From positions 1-59,183 of the forward strand of contig CAZAMP010000027.1 of NCBI GenBank assembly GCA_964486455.1: a stretch of 59,183 bases of DNA, in the 5' to 3' direction. The stretch comes from CAZAMP01 sp964486455 (GTDB lineage: Bacteria > Eisenbacteria > RBG-16-71-46 > CAZAMP01). Below, piece by piece: positions 1-8,883 of the stretch. A program made the position numbers and the translations under genes. Each line of letters opens with the position of its first letter. Within the stretch, counting starts at the first letter, position 1. The notes under the pieces were generated by a model. The model did not search any database and was not told where the DNA came from. It was given only the letters and a program-made list of their open reading frames with translations.

Positions 1-525
1 TCCTTTGTAGAGTCTACTGCATGACCGTTTACACAATCCGTTTTACACCCTCGCGCTCGGCGCCACACCCGCTCCCCTCGGCTACCCACCTTCGTCGCCG
101 GCATTCGGTGACAGCCTTCGGCTGTCGCCTCATCCCATCTTCTCGGTGCGTGATCCTCGGCTCGCTCCTTGTGATGGCGCGAAGCGCGTCCCCCAACCCC
201 GCACTCCGGGAACCCGTCACCGACCATGCTCCGAGAACGACTATGTGTCGCGGGCGTAGAAGTGCTTGGCGCCACACCCGCTCCCCTCGGCTACCCACCT
301 TCGTCGCCGGCATTCGGTGACAGCCTTCGGCTGTCGCCTCATCCCATCTTCTCGGTGCGTGATCCTCGGCTCGCTCCTTGTGATGGCGCGAAGCGCGTCC
401 CCCAACCCCGCACTCCGGGAGCCGTCCCCGACCATGCGTCAAGAACGACTGTGAGTCGCGCAATGTGTGGTGGGCATGAGGGTGCTCGGCGCCACACGCG
501 CTCCCCTCGGTTTCGCGTCTTTCAG
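1..525. repeat. 209-bp tandem repeat block (two full copies plus a partial third)
   Basis: The segment beginning GGCGCCACACCCGCTCCCCT at 59 recurs at 268, a 209-bp period. Positions 59-211 and 268-420 look identical, and the remainder of the unit is similar but diverged. A third start of the unit (GGCGCCACACGCGCTCCCCT) is at 488 and runs only about 23 bases. Each full unit contains a small hairpin (GACAGCC-ttc-GGCTGTC). Long open frames cross the block on both strands, but they only reflect high GC and repetition; none has a recognisable product or a convincing ribosome-binding site. I see no gene here. Confidence 0.85.
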
Positions 526-558
526 GTGTATGCGCCGGAGCTTCCCCGGCGCATACAC
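526..558 (-). terminator. Perfect 13-bp stem-loop just after the Memo-AMMECR1 stop codon
   Basis: GTGTATGCGCCGG (526-538) pairs perfectly with CCGGCGCATACAC (546-558) across a 7-base loop. It lies directly behind the minus-strand stop at 561. There is no clear T-run, so it may be a 3'-end stabilising hairpin or a Rho-assisted terminator rather than a classic intrinsic terminator. Confidence 0.55.
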
Positions 559-560
559 CA

Positions 561-2012
561 TCAGCGTTCGTCTTCGGAGAACTTCCGTGCGGCGAAGATC
601 TTGATGACGGCCTTGGGATCCATCCACGCATCGGCGGGGAGATCGGCCTTGCGGCATGTTTCTTCCAGGAAGCGCGTCTCGTCCCAGCCAAGCTCAACGG
701 GGACCTGGGGGAGGAGCAGTCCGCGTTGCCCCCCCAACTCGATCTGGAGGCCGTCGCGGCCGACGCGGATCGAGTTGGGGGACACGTCCCCCAAGACTTC
801 GAGCGGCGTGAGGAGAGAGATTTCAATCTTGATCTCCGCCAGCTCGTCCGTGTCCACGGGGGCGAAACGAGGGTCGCGAAACGCGGCGCCCTCGGCCGCA
901 TCCCGAACGGTGCTCAGGAGATCCTCGGCACGTCGCGTGAGTCCAATGCAGCCCCTGAGACGTCCGCGCTTCCGAAGCGTCACGAACACACCGCCGCTGT
1001 CTTCCGCCGTGCCCCGGTCTTGGTGCGCGCGTCTACCCTGGAGTCCGTCTTCGATAGCCTGACGCGCGGTCTCGAGTAGCGTGCGGTCCGGCGGTGTCAC
1101 GCCCTCGACGGAGGGTGTCGGATCCACAGCGGAGTGTGTCGGATTGGGCACGTCGGGTGTCGGTGCATCTTTGGTGGACGTTCGATTACCAACGGCGATC
1201 GCCGCATAGCCGACGACATAGCCCGAGTGCTCTCCGTTCACGTCGGCGGAGGTGCCGTGCCTGAGGATGTCGATTTCGGTACCGTGTTCGGTCATCGTGG
1301 CGTGAAGCAGTGCGGCGATCGGTCCCGCCCCGCAGGCCTGGTAATCTCCCCGCTGAATGCCGTCCAGAAACGCGTCCGGATCTCCCACCTGGATCGCGGT
1401 GAGTGTTCTCTCGTCGGTTTCGTTGCAGTCGTCGAGTGAGGGGCCGTGATAGAGGTCGCTGCTCGCGATGAGCAGAAACGGTCGCTCCCTGCGGAGCATG
1501 GCCAAGGCGCACCCCAGGAGTCTGCAGACATCGCCGCGTCTCTCAAGCATCGTGATGGGAAGTATGGTGCTCTTTGGAAACAGTCGCTGAACGAACGGGA
1601 TCTGGACCTCGACGGCATGCTCATCGCCGTGTCCGGCGTCACCCACGGTGATGGTGTCCGGCGCGAGGTCCTTGAGGTGGTCCCGGAGGTCGGTGTCGAT
1701 CGCGACATCGCCGAGAGGCGTCGTATAGGAGTCGCCCGAATAGACCGAGACGCCCCTGAATGTCTCGCGGTGGCTCGGTGCGAGGACGACGACGGTGGGT
1801 GGGGCCGTTCCCATGACGCTGCGGTAGGCCACTCCGGCGATGGCGCCCGAATAGACATACCCCGCATGTGGCGCAATGATGCCTGCAGGGGGGTATGAAA
1901 GGAGTGAGGGGGGCGCATCTCCCAGGAATCGGTCGACAGTCTGTTCCAGACGGCTGGAATCCACCGGGTAGAACTGCCCTGCGACCCGGGGAGGTCGTCT
2001 CCTGACGGTCAT
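561..2012 (-). CDS. Memo-like / AMMECR1 fusion protein (AmmeMemoRadiSam systems B and A)
   Basis: A 483-residue protein joining two families that are often separate genes. Residues ~1-275 are a Memo-like domain related to LigB-type non-haem dioxygenases. Candidate metal ligands are H49 (APHAGY), H81 (APSHRE), H132 (DEHAVEVQ) and C227 (ACGAGP). After a Pro/Thr-rich linker (~275-305), residues ~310-483 form an AMMECR1 domain with the motif VTLRKRGRLRGCIG. The ATG at 2012 is chosen because GGAGG lies just upstream and the domain starts there; the open frame extends further up without a domain. The family is normally linked to a radical SAM protein, which is not in this window. The substrate is unknown. 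Confidence 0.88.
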   Translation of the reverse strand: MTVRRRPPRVAGQFYPVDSSRLEQTVDRFLGDAPPSLLSYPPAGIIAPHAGYVYSGAIAGVAYRSVMGTAPPTVVVLAPSHRETFRGVSVYSGDSYTTPLGDVAIDTDLRDHLKDLAPDTITVGDAGHGDEHAVEVQIPFVQRLFPKSTILPITMLERRGDVCRLLGCALAMLRRERPFLLIASSDLYHGPSLDDCNETDERTLTAIQVGDPDAFLDGIQRGDYQACGAGPIAALLHATMTEHGTEIDILRHGTSADVNGEHSGYVVGYAAIAVGNRTSTKDAPTPDVPNPTHSAVDPTPSVEGVTPPDRTLLETARQAIEDGLQGRRAHQDRGTAEDSGGVFVTLRKRGRLRGCIGLTRRAEDLLSTVRDAAEGAAFRDPRFAPVDTDELAEIKIEISLLTPLEVLGDVSPNSIRVGRDGLQIELGGQRGLLLPQVPVELGWDETRFLEETCRKADLPADAWMDPKAVIKIFAARKFSEDER

Positions 2013-2039
2013 GGCGCAATCCTCCGCAAGGTCAAAAGT

Positions 2040-2068
2040 ACAGTAACAGCCGATAGCAAGCGGCACAA
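2040..2068 (-). promoter_or_regulatory. Candidate sigma70-type promoter for the Memo-AMMECR1 gene
   Basis: Read on the minus strand: TTGTGC (2068-2063), 17-base spacer, TACTGT (2045-2040), about 28 bases before the ATG at 2012. Pattern match only. Confidence 0.45.
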
Positions 2069-2238
2069 TGGATTGAATCTCATATTGTTGAAGCGATAGG
2101 CCGACAGATTCTCCAGGTGGTCCGTCTCGAAGATCCGGCCCGAATCTGGGGTGGGCTCCATTGACGCCTCGGCGTTCGAGCGGACATACTGACAACGTTC
2201 ATTCTGACGATCCGGCCTGGCCCCCAACGGGAATCCGC

Positions 2239-5200
2239 ATGACGCGACGCGCCCGACAGATACTTGGGCTCTTGCTCTTTCAGTCGGCATTCGCCGTCTC
2301 TGGAAGCGCCCAGACCACGACCGGGTCATTCCTCCTGTCGGACTGGACCGCCAACTTCGTCGATTCGCTTCCCGACGCCGGAACGATATTCATTCAGCCA
2401 TTTTACGGCGATACGTCCACAGTTTACTTCAACGACTATCCGCTGAAGCAGCCGTACTCGATCACCATCAATGACGAGGGGTTCATCCTGGTCTCGGATC
2501 GAGTCTCCACGCCCGACGGCATCGTCAACGGGATGGGGACCGTCTTCCGGATGTCGCCCGTGACGGGCGATGTGACACTGGCCGTCGGCTCTGAGGAATT
2601 CCGCGCGTTGCGCGACCTGGACGTCCACCCGGACGGATCCATCCTGGTCGTCGATCGTGAGGCCGACCCGTTCGATCGGGGTGGCGATACCGGGGCTCTG
2701 TTCAAGATCGACCCGGACACGGAGGAGGTCACGGTCTTCTCGAGCATCGAGGAGTACGTTGATCCATACGGTGTTCTGGTCGATTCGACAGGTGCCATCT
2801 ACGTGTTCGACGAGAACGCGAACCCGCTCGGCTGGCCGAACGACTCCGGGGCGATCTGGAAGATCGATCCCACTGACGGAGGCCTCGTCCGCCTCGTTTC
2901 TTCCGATCCCGTCCTGTCCACCCCGTTGGACGGGGTCCGAGTGGGCAATACGCTCTACGTCGCCGACATGACCGCCGAAATCGCCGACGGGATCTTCACG
3001 GGGACGCTGCTTCGCGTCGACATGGCGACCGGTGAGGCAGAGAACACGCTCTGGCTCACGCCGTTCTTCGGGAGCATCGTCGACGTGGAATACGTTCCGC
3101 CCTTCTTCTACCTGCTGGACAAGGACGCGGACTTCGAGGGAACGGGCGGATTCCCGGGCGGTATCTACCGCATTTCCCCGGAGAACTGGCGTTTGCAGCG
3201 CTTCGCGAGTTCGGGACTCTGGGGAGAACCGCAGTCGTTTTGCTACTTTCCGACTTCACGCGTTCTCGTGAGCGATCATGACTTCGTCGACCCTAACGGC
3301 GGCTTCATCGCGTCCGGCGACACGATTCGCGTCGACGTTGAAGTGCAGTGCATTGTCGAGATTCCGACGGGCTTCTCCATTCGAGATACGTTGCCTGCCG
3401 ACGTGTCGACGTATATCGAGGGCAGTCTGGAGACATCAACCGGAGTGGCGGGATACGATGACAGCGGTGAGTTCCCGCTGATCACGTGGACCGGCAGCCT
3501 CGGCGCGTACGAAGCGGCCACGATCTCATTCGGTCTGGAGATCACAGACATAGAGCCGATCATGGGTGAGATCAGAAACGTCGTGGAGATCGAAGATGAT
3601 GTCGGCGGAGTGTTCATTCACATCGCCACAGACAGCGTGTATCGGGGACTGCACGACGATGAAGTCATCATCGCCGATTTGGTCAGCTACTTCAGTCCCG
3701 GCTATGTCGCGGCATTGGGGCCGGACGGCGCCCTCCACGACGTCTTTCCATCGGCGGACAGCCTTATCAATCCGAACGGCGTTCACGTAGATGCGAACGG
3801 AATCGTCTACATAGCGGACCTGGACGCGGATCCTTTCGGAGACGGCTCCTACGGTGGTGGTCTCTTCCGCTACTCGCCTAGAGATCGCCTCTTCGAGCTT
3901 TTCGCCGCCGACGAAGCCTGGAGCGAACCGGCTTCGGTGACGGAGCTCCCGAACGGCCGCCTCGTGCTGCTGGACAACAGCCCGCAGGAAGGTGGTTCCG
4001 GGAGGGGGACGCTCTACCTCCTCAACCCCGAGACGGCGGAGATCGAAGACACGATTATGTCCGACGACTGGGTGTGGCCGGTAGCCGTCGCGGTCACACC
4101 GTTCGGTGACATGTTGCTCACCGATCGCGACGCCAACCCCAACGGGTATGAGCACCCTCATAAAGGGGCGATTTGGCGCATCGACCCGGACGGAAACGTC
4201 GAGCTGGACGTCGCCAACTGGCGGTTCGTGGCGCCGGCCGCGATTGCCGCCGTCAGCTCCGAGGAGTATCTCATTGCGGACCGGAATGCCGATCCGTACG
4301 GGCAGGGCGGCGATCGAGGCGCCATCTTCCTGAGATCGCCGGGCGCGGGTGTGACGGTTTTCTCGGCAGACCCTGTCCTGCAATCACCGATGGGGATCGC
4401 GATCTCCCGGAGCGGGCACGTCCTGGTCGCGGACGCTGGCTCGAACGTGATCCACGCGATCAGTCTCCTCAACCCAACGGAGATCGAGCTCTTCAGCGAC
4501 GTCGACCTGATCGAGAGCGTCAGCGCAATCGCGACTCGGCCGACATCCCGTTTCAGCGAGAGCATGCTCGAGTGGACCGATTTGTCGGGAGGCAACTTCG
4601 TGCCGGGCGACGAGGCGTTCTACATGCTTCGGATCCGGAACACCGGCAACCTGGCCGACGAGAACGTCATCATCACGAATGACCTCCCTGAGCTCATCGA
4701 CATCCAAGAGGGAACCCTCACCGCGAGCGTCGGAGAGGCTGAGTACGATCCCGATCTCCACCAAGTTCGCTGGCAAGGACCCATCCCCGTTCTGGATATC
4801 GTGAGGGTCCACTACAATGGCGATCTTCGCGATGAGGCAACGATGGGCGCACTGGTGGTCAGCGATGTGCTCATCACCCCATCAGAGACGGCGGAAGTCG
4901 TCCTGGCGGATAGCCAGTACGTCGTGAGCAGCTTCCTGTCCGGTGACCTGCTGATACTCGACGGTCGCATCACGCCACCGGACGTCGACGGAACGGGCTC
5001 GCTGCTCCGCCGAAACTACGCCAGTGGCTCTCCAGACCTACTGGTCGGCGGGGATCCGTTCCTGCTTCCGAGCAGCGTCGCGGTCGACCCTCAGAATCAC
5101 GCACTCATCGTGGACAAGGCGGCGGACCCTTACGATCTCGGGGCGGCGCCGGGCGGAGTCTTCCGGTACGACCCGCGCACCGACGTGCTGGAGACCGTCG

Positions 5201-7776
5201 CGTCGACGAGAGACTTCGTGACGCCCACCGATCTCGCCGTCGCACCGGAGGGAGACATCTACGTCGTAGATCGGGACGCTGATCCATTCGATCTTCCGGG
5301 GAATCCGGGCGCGGTGCTTCATGTCGATCCGGTATCCGGTGAAGTCACCGCCCTGGCGAGCGATCCCGAGTGGGTGAATCCGATCGCGATCGCGTACGAC
5401 CTGGACGGAAGCCTGATCATGCTCGACCGCTTGTCGATCATCGGAGACTCGGGCGGGGCCGGCGGGCTCTTCAGGGTCGATTCCTCGACGGGGGATGTGG
5501 ATGGGTTGGTGACGGGCGAAGACTGGGTGTGGCCGCAGGATGTGATCGTGGCGCCCGATGGGGACTACATCATCGTGGACCGTGAGGCGGATCCGATAGG
5601 CTACGGAGGTGAGCACGGCACGCTCTTCAAGGTGGATCGCGACGATCTCACGGTGTCCATCTTCTGCTCGGATCAGGTTCTGGTGGAGCCGTCGTACATC
5701 ACGCGGAGTGTGGACGACGACTTCCTGGTCGTCGACGGGGGGGACGCGGAGGGGATCACCTTCTGGACGGTCGACGCTGAGACCGGCGGCGTGTACGACT
5801 TCTATCGCATGCCCGAACTGGAGGCGGTCGTAGGCATCTATCTACTCGAGCCGCCTAGCCTTACGACTTCATCGTGGAGCGTCGTGGATCAGAACGGACC
5901 CCCGGTCCGACCGGGAGATCTCCTGAGCTACGACCTCACGATCCGAAACTCGGGGCTGAGCGGAGCGGAACCGCTGCAAGGGACCATCACGCCGTCCGAG
6001 AAGGGAGAGTTCGATCCGGGCTCGATCGAGGTGAGCAGCGGAAGCGTCGAGGTCGTGGGTGATGAGATCATGTTCGAGGGGGCACTCTCGCCGGGAGATT
6101 CCGCGCGAGTCAGTTTCGAGTTCACCATCGCGGACGGACTCACGCAGGGAGATCGAATCGAAACCGACGCGCACCTCGACGCGGACAACGGGGTCGTTCT
6201 GGACCTGAGGGACCTGCAGAAGATCCCGTTTCAGTATCTGCCAAACGACATGATCTTGCTCGATCGCATCTCGAATCCCGAGGGATTGCCGAACGTGACC
6301 GGCGCGCTCTTCAAGTGGGATCACGCCCAGAATCAGTTCTTCACGCTGGCGAGCCAGGTTCCGTTCCAGCATCTCCGCACGATGATGATCGACCCGCGGG
6401 ACCCGTCGGTTTTGTACGTGGTCGATGCAGATGCCGATCCTAAAGATTTCGGAGATCGGCACGGTGCGATTCTCAAGATGGCGTCGAATGACGGGCGCCT
6501 CCTCGATGCGTTTTCATCGCCGCTATTCCGAGACCCGACCGGCGTCTTCACGGACTTGAACGGCGACCTGGTCCTCGTGGATTACAATGCGGATCCGGAC
6601 TCCGTCGGGAATTCCGGCGCGCTATTCTCAATCGACCGCGAGACGGGCGCGATCTCGACGCTGATCTCGCATCATCTCTTCAGCGATCCCCGCGACGGCG
6701 TCGCGCTTGCGGATGGGAGCTTCATCGTCGTCGATCGCGGCGCGAATCCGTTCGGGCTGGACGGAAACGTCGGAACGATCTTCAAGGTGAGACCGGGCGG
6801 TGGGGTCGCGGAGGTCGCGGCAACGGGCGGACTTCTGGTCGATCCCGTCGACATCGCCGATGCGGGTGACGGCAGCTATATCATCGTGGATGAGACCGCC
6901 AATCCGGCGGGATACGACGGAAACACGGGCGCGCTCTTCCGCTACACGCCCAACGGGGACTTTCTGGAGCTCTTGGTGATCTCGGAGCAGTTCGTCGCGC
7001 CGTTCAGCGCGAAGGTTGGAAACTCCGGTGAGATCTTCGTGGTCGATCACTTCGCCGACCCGAATGGTCCGGAGGAAGGCAAGGGGGCGATCTTCCGGTA
7101 TCGTCCTTCCGACGAGAGCGTGATGGTATATGCGTACGGCACACCGCTTCGCAGCTCACGAACTCTGGAGTTCTTCGACAACCCGACACCGGTCTTCATC
7201 ATCAGCCTGGTCGCCCGGGAGACTGATGCCGGCAGGGTCCAGCTTGATTGGGAGGCCGTCGTCTCCGGGGATGTGCTCGGCTTTGACCTCTACCGCCGCG
7301 AGGTCGGCGCCGGCAGTGGGCATCCCGACGCGGACGACGTGCTGGCCGGCGATCTTCCGCCCGACAGCCGCTCCTACACCGACACGGCCTGCGATCCGGG
7401 TCGAATCTATGACTACTGGGCGGGCTTGACCCCGGAGGAGGGCGCCTACACACTGTCGCCTGCTGTTCGGGTTGCTCTGATCAAGGGAGTGCCGACGGTC
7501 TTCGCGCTCAATCGGAATAGCCCGAATCCGTTCGGACGACGGACGGGCATCGCGTTCGACGTGCCACCGCCGGGCTCGCGCGTGATGCTCCGGATCTACG
7601 ATTTGGGAGGACGATTGGTCCGCCGGCTAATCGACTCGCGTTTCGCCCCGGGACGATACGTCGAGCCGTGGGACGGCCGAGATGACCGGGGACACAATGT
7701 CGCGCCGGGAGTCTATTTCTGCAGAATGAACGCGCCGAGTTTCACCGAAACGCACCGGCTGGTGCTGATCCGGTAG
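2239..7776 (+). CDS. Giant secreted beta-propeller protein with DUF11-like domains and C-terminal sorting tail
   Basis: About 1845 residues. The start at 2239 gives a signal peptide (MTRRARQILGLLLFQSAFAV, Ala-rich, ending near GSAQ); an upstream TTG would add a non-signal extension. From ~138 to ~1600 the protein repeats a motif close to D-x-x-A-D/N-P-x-x-x-G-x-x-G-A-I/L-F-K/R-x-D-P at least 18 times, as in propeller blades (NHL/SMP-30-like) with a possible Ca-binding loop. Three DUF11-like Ig stretches interrupt the blades near 360-450, 770-870 and 1210-1320. The last ~90 residues are a FlgD-like Ig module with SPNPFGRRTG, RIYDLGGRLVRR and APGVYFCRM, typical of sorting tails in FCB bacteria. 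Probably a surface or released protein; ligand unknown. Confidence 0.85.
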   Translation: MTRRARQILGLLLFQSAFAVSGSAQTTTGSFLLSDWTANFVDSLPDAGTIFIQPFYGDTSTVYFNDYPLKQPYSITINDEGFILVSDRVSTPDGIVNGMGTVFRMSPVTGDVTLAVGSEEFRALRDLDVHPDGSILVVDREADPFDRGGDTGALFKIDPDTEEVTVFSSIEEYVDPYGVLVDSTGAIYVFDENANPLGWPNDSGAIWKIDPTDGGLVRLVSSDPVLSTPLDGVRVGNTLYVADMTAEIADGIFTGTLLRVDMATGEAENTLWLTPFFGSIVDVEYVPPFFYLLDKDADFEGTGGFPGGIYRISPENWRLQRFASSGLWGEPQSFCYFPTSRVLVSDHDFVDPNGGFIASGDTIRVDVEVQCIVEIPTGFSIRDTLPADVSTYIEGSLETSTGVAGYDDSGEFPLITWTGSLGAYEAATISFGLEITDIEPIMGEIRNVVEIEDDVGGVFIHIATDSVYRGLHDDEVIIADLVSYFSPGYVAALGPDGALHDVFPSADSLINPNGVHVDANGIVYIADLDADPFGDGSYGGGLFRYSPRDRLFELFAADEAWSEPASVTELPNGRLVLLDNSPQEGGSGRGTLYLLNPETAEIEDTIMSDDWVWPVAVAVTPFGDMLLTDRDANPNGYEHPHKGAIWRIDPDGNVELDVANWRFVAPAAIAAVSSEEYLIADRNADPYGQGGDRGAIFLRSPGAGVTVFSADPVLQSPMGIAISRSGHVLVADAGSNVIHAISLLNPTEIELFSDVDLIESVSAIATRPTSRFSESMLEWTDLSGGNFVPGDEAFYMLRIRNTGNLADENVIITNDLPELIDIQEGTLTASVGEAEYDPDLHQVRWQGPIPVLDIVRVHYNGDLRDEATMGALVVSDVLITPSETAEVVLADSQYVVSSFLSGDLLILDGRITPPDVDGTGSLLRRNYASGSPDLLVGGDPFLLPSSVAVDPQNHALIVDKAADPYDLGAAPGGVFRYDPRTDVLETVASTRDFVTPTDLAVAPEGDIYVVDRDADPFDLPGNPGAVLHVDPVSGEVTALASDPEWVNPIAIAYDLDGSLIMLDRLSIIGDSGGAGGLFRVDSSTGDVDGLVTGEDWVWPQDVIVAPDGDYIIVDREADPIGYGGEHGTLFKVDRDDLTVSIFCSDQVLVEPSYITRSVDDDFLVVDGGDAEGITFWTVDAETGGVYDFYRMPELEAVVGIYLLEPPSLTTSSWSVVDQNGPPVRPGDLLSYDLTIRNSGLSGAEPLQGTITPSEKGEFDPGSIEVSSGSVEVVGDEIMFEGALSPGDSARVSFEFTIADGLTQGDRIETDAHLDADNGVVLDLRDLQKIPFQYLPNDMILLDRISNPEGLPNVTGALFKWDHAQNQFFTLASQVPFQHLRTMMIDPRDPSVLYVVDADADPKDFGDRHGAILKMASNDGRLLDAFSSPLFRDPTGVFTDLNGDLVLVDYNADPDSVGNSGALFSIDRETGAISTLISHHLFSDPRDGVALADGSFIVVDRGANPFGLDGNVGTIFKVRPGGGVAEVAATGGLLVDPVDIADAGDGSYIIVDETANPAGYDGNTGALFRYTPNGDFLELLVISEQFVAPFSAKVGNSGEIFVVDHFADPNGPEEGKGAIFRYRPSDESVMVYAYGTPLRSSRTLEFFDNPTPVFIISLVARETDAGRVQLDWEAVVSGDVLGFDLYRREVGAGSGHPDADDVLAGDLPPDSRSYTDTACDPGRIYDYWAGLTPEEGAYTLSPAVRVALIKGVPTVFALNRNSPNPFGRRTGIAFDVPPPGSRVMLRIYDLGGRLVRRLIDSRFAPGRYVEPWDGRDDRGHNVAPGVYFCRMNAPSFTETHRLVLIR

Positions 7777-7800
7777 CCCGCGGCGGATAGTGCATCGCGA

Positions 7801-7823
7801 CCGCGGGTCTCCTCCCGCGGTTT
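7801..7823 (+). terminator. Hairpin followed by T-run after the giant propeller gene
   Basis: CCGCGGG and CCCGCGG pair around a short loop (TCTCCT), followed by TTTA. It lies 25 bases past the stop at 7776 and before the nrnA ribosome-binding site, so it fits an intrinsic terminator. Confidence 0.6.
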
Positions 7824-7860
7824 ACTCGTTTGGCATACAGGGAAGAGGACATCGAGCAAT

Positions 7861-8883
7861 ATGTGGACACATATGGCGGAGGCATTGAGACGCGGTGAGC
7901 GCTTTCTTCTGACCACCCACGTCAACTCGGATGGGGATGGGTTGGGGTCGGAGCTGGCCCTGGGACGCCACCTCTCCGCCATCGGCAAGGACGTGACAAT
8001 CATCAACCCGACCGTCACGCAACAACGCTATGCCTTTCTCTACGAGGACGGCGAGGTTCTTCATTACGATCCATCGCTTCAGTCGCGAATCGAGGCGGCG
8101 GACGTCGTCATCGTTCTCGATATCAACCGCTGGGATCGGCTGGGTGAGATGACCGATGTTGTCCGACGCGCCGGCGGCAAGAAGATTTGCATCGATCATC
8201 ATCCCGATCCTGAGACGTTCGGTGATCTGGACGTCATTGTTCCCAAAGTCTCCGCCACGGGCGTACTCGTCTATGATCTACTCCGCTCGATGGGGGCCGA
8301 GATCTCCGACCGCATTGCGGGTCCGCTCTACGTGGCCGTCCTTACCGACACGGGCGGCTTCCGTTTCGACAACACGGACGATCGGGTGTTTGATGTCGCG
8401 GCCGAGCTCGTGAGAGCGGGCGCGCGCCCGGATGACCTGTATCGTCGTGTGTACGAGACGAATTCACCGGAACGCATGCAGTTGCTCGGGGAGACCTTGA
8501 GTGACTTGACCTATGAGTTCGATGGAGCGCTGGTCTACTTCAGCATCACGGACGACATGTTCCGCCGATGCAACGTCGGACGGGACGAGGCCGACGGATT
8601 CACCGATGTCGTCCGGTCGGCGCGCGGATCGAAGGTGGTGCTGGCATTCATCGAGCGCGAGGACGGCGGGAGCAAGGTCAGCCTGCGTTCCAAAGGAAGC
8701 GTGCTGAACGTCTCCGAGATTGCCGGGATGTTCGGTGGCGGCGGACACGTGAACGCGTCCGGCATCTCGAACTCCAGGCCGCTGCCCCTTCTCCGCGACG
8801 ACGTGCTGGCGGCCGTTCGCGGCAGGCTGAACGATCGCCGCGACAGGAAACCCGCATCCGGCGGGGAGACGGATTCCGCATGA
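7861..8883 (+). CDS. nrnA: DHH/DHHA1 phosphoesterase: oligoribonuclease / pAp-phosphatase NrnA
   Basis: A 340-residue protein of the usual NrnA length. It has the N-terminal HVNSDGDGLGSE metal site, a middle aspartate (VLDINRWD), the DHH signature (CIDHHPD) and the DHHA1 glycine motif (MFGGGGHVNASG). NrnA removes 2-5-mer RNA and can hydrolyse 3'-phosphoadenosine 5'-phosphate in the cytoplasm. GGAAGAGG at 7841-7848 supports the ATG at 7861; a second in-frame ATG at 7873 is possible. It is the first gene of a tight three-gene operon: its stop overlaps the next start as ATGA. Confidence 0.93.
   Translation: MWTHMAEALRRGERFLLTTHVNSDGDGLGSELALGRHLSAIGKDVTIINPTVTQQRYAFLYEDGEVLHYDPSLQSRIEAADVVIVLDINRWDRLGEMTDVVRRAGGKKICIDHHPDPETFGDLDVIVPKVSATGVLVYDLLRSMGAEISDRIAGPLYVAVLTDTGGFRFDNTDDRVFDVAAELVRAGARPDDLYRRVYETNSPERMQLLGETLSDLTYEFDGALVYFSITDDMFRRCNVGRDEADGFTDVVRSARGSKVVLAFIEREDGGSKVSLRSKGSVLNVSEIAGMFGGGGHVNASGISNSRPLPLLRDDVLAAVRGRLNDRRDRKPASGGETDSA

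Noticed and set aside
59..510. CRISPR array or small-repeat array
   Set aside because: The repeat unit is ~209 bp, far too long, and spacers are absent.
29..901. Long minus-strand open frame over the repeat block
   Set aside because: It runs out of frame over the Memo-AMMECR1 gene, has a low-complexity Arg-rich translation, and shares the repeat; it is a shadow.
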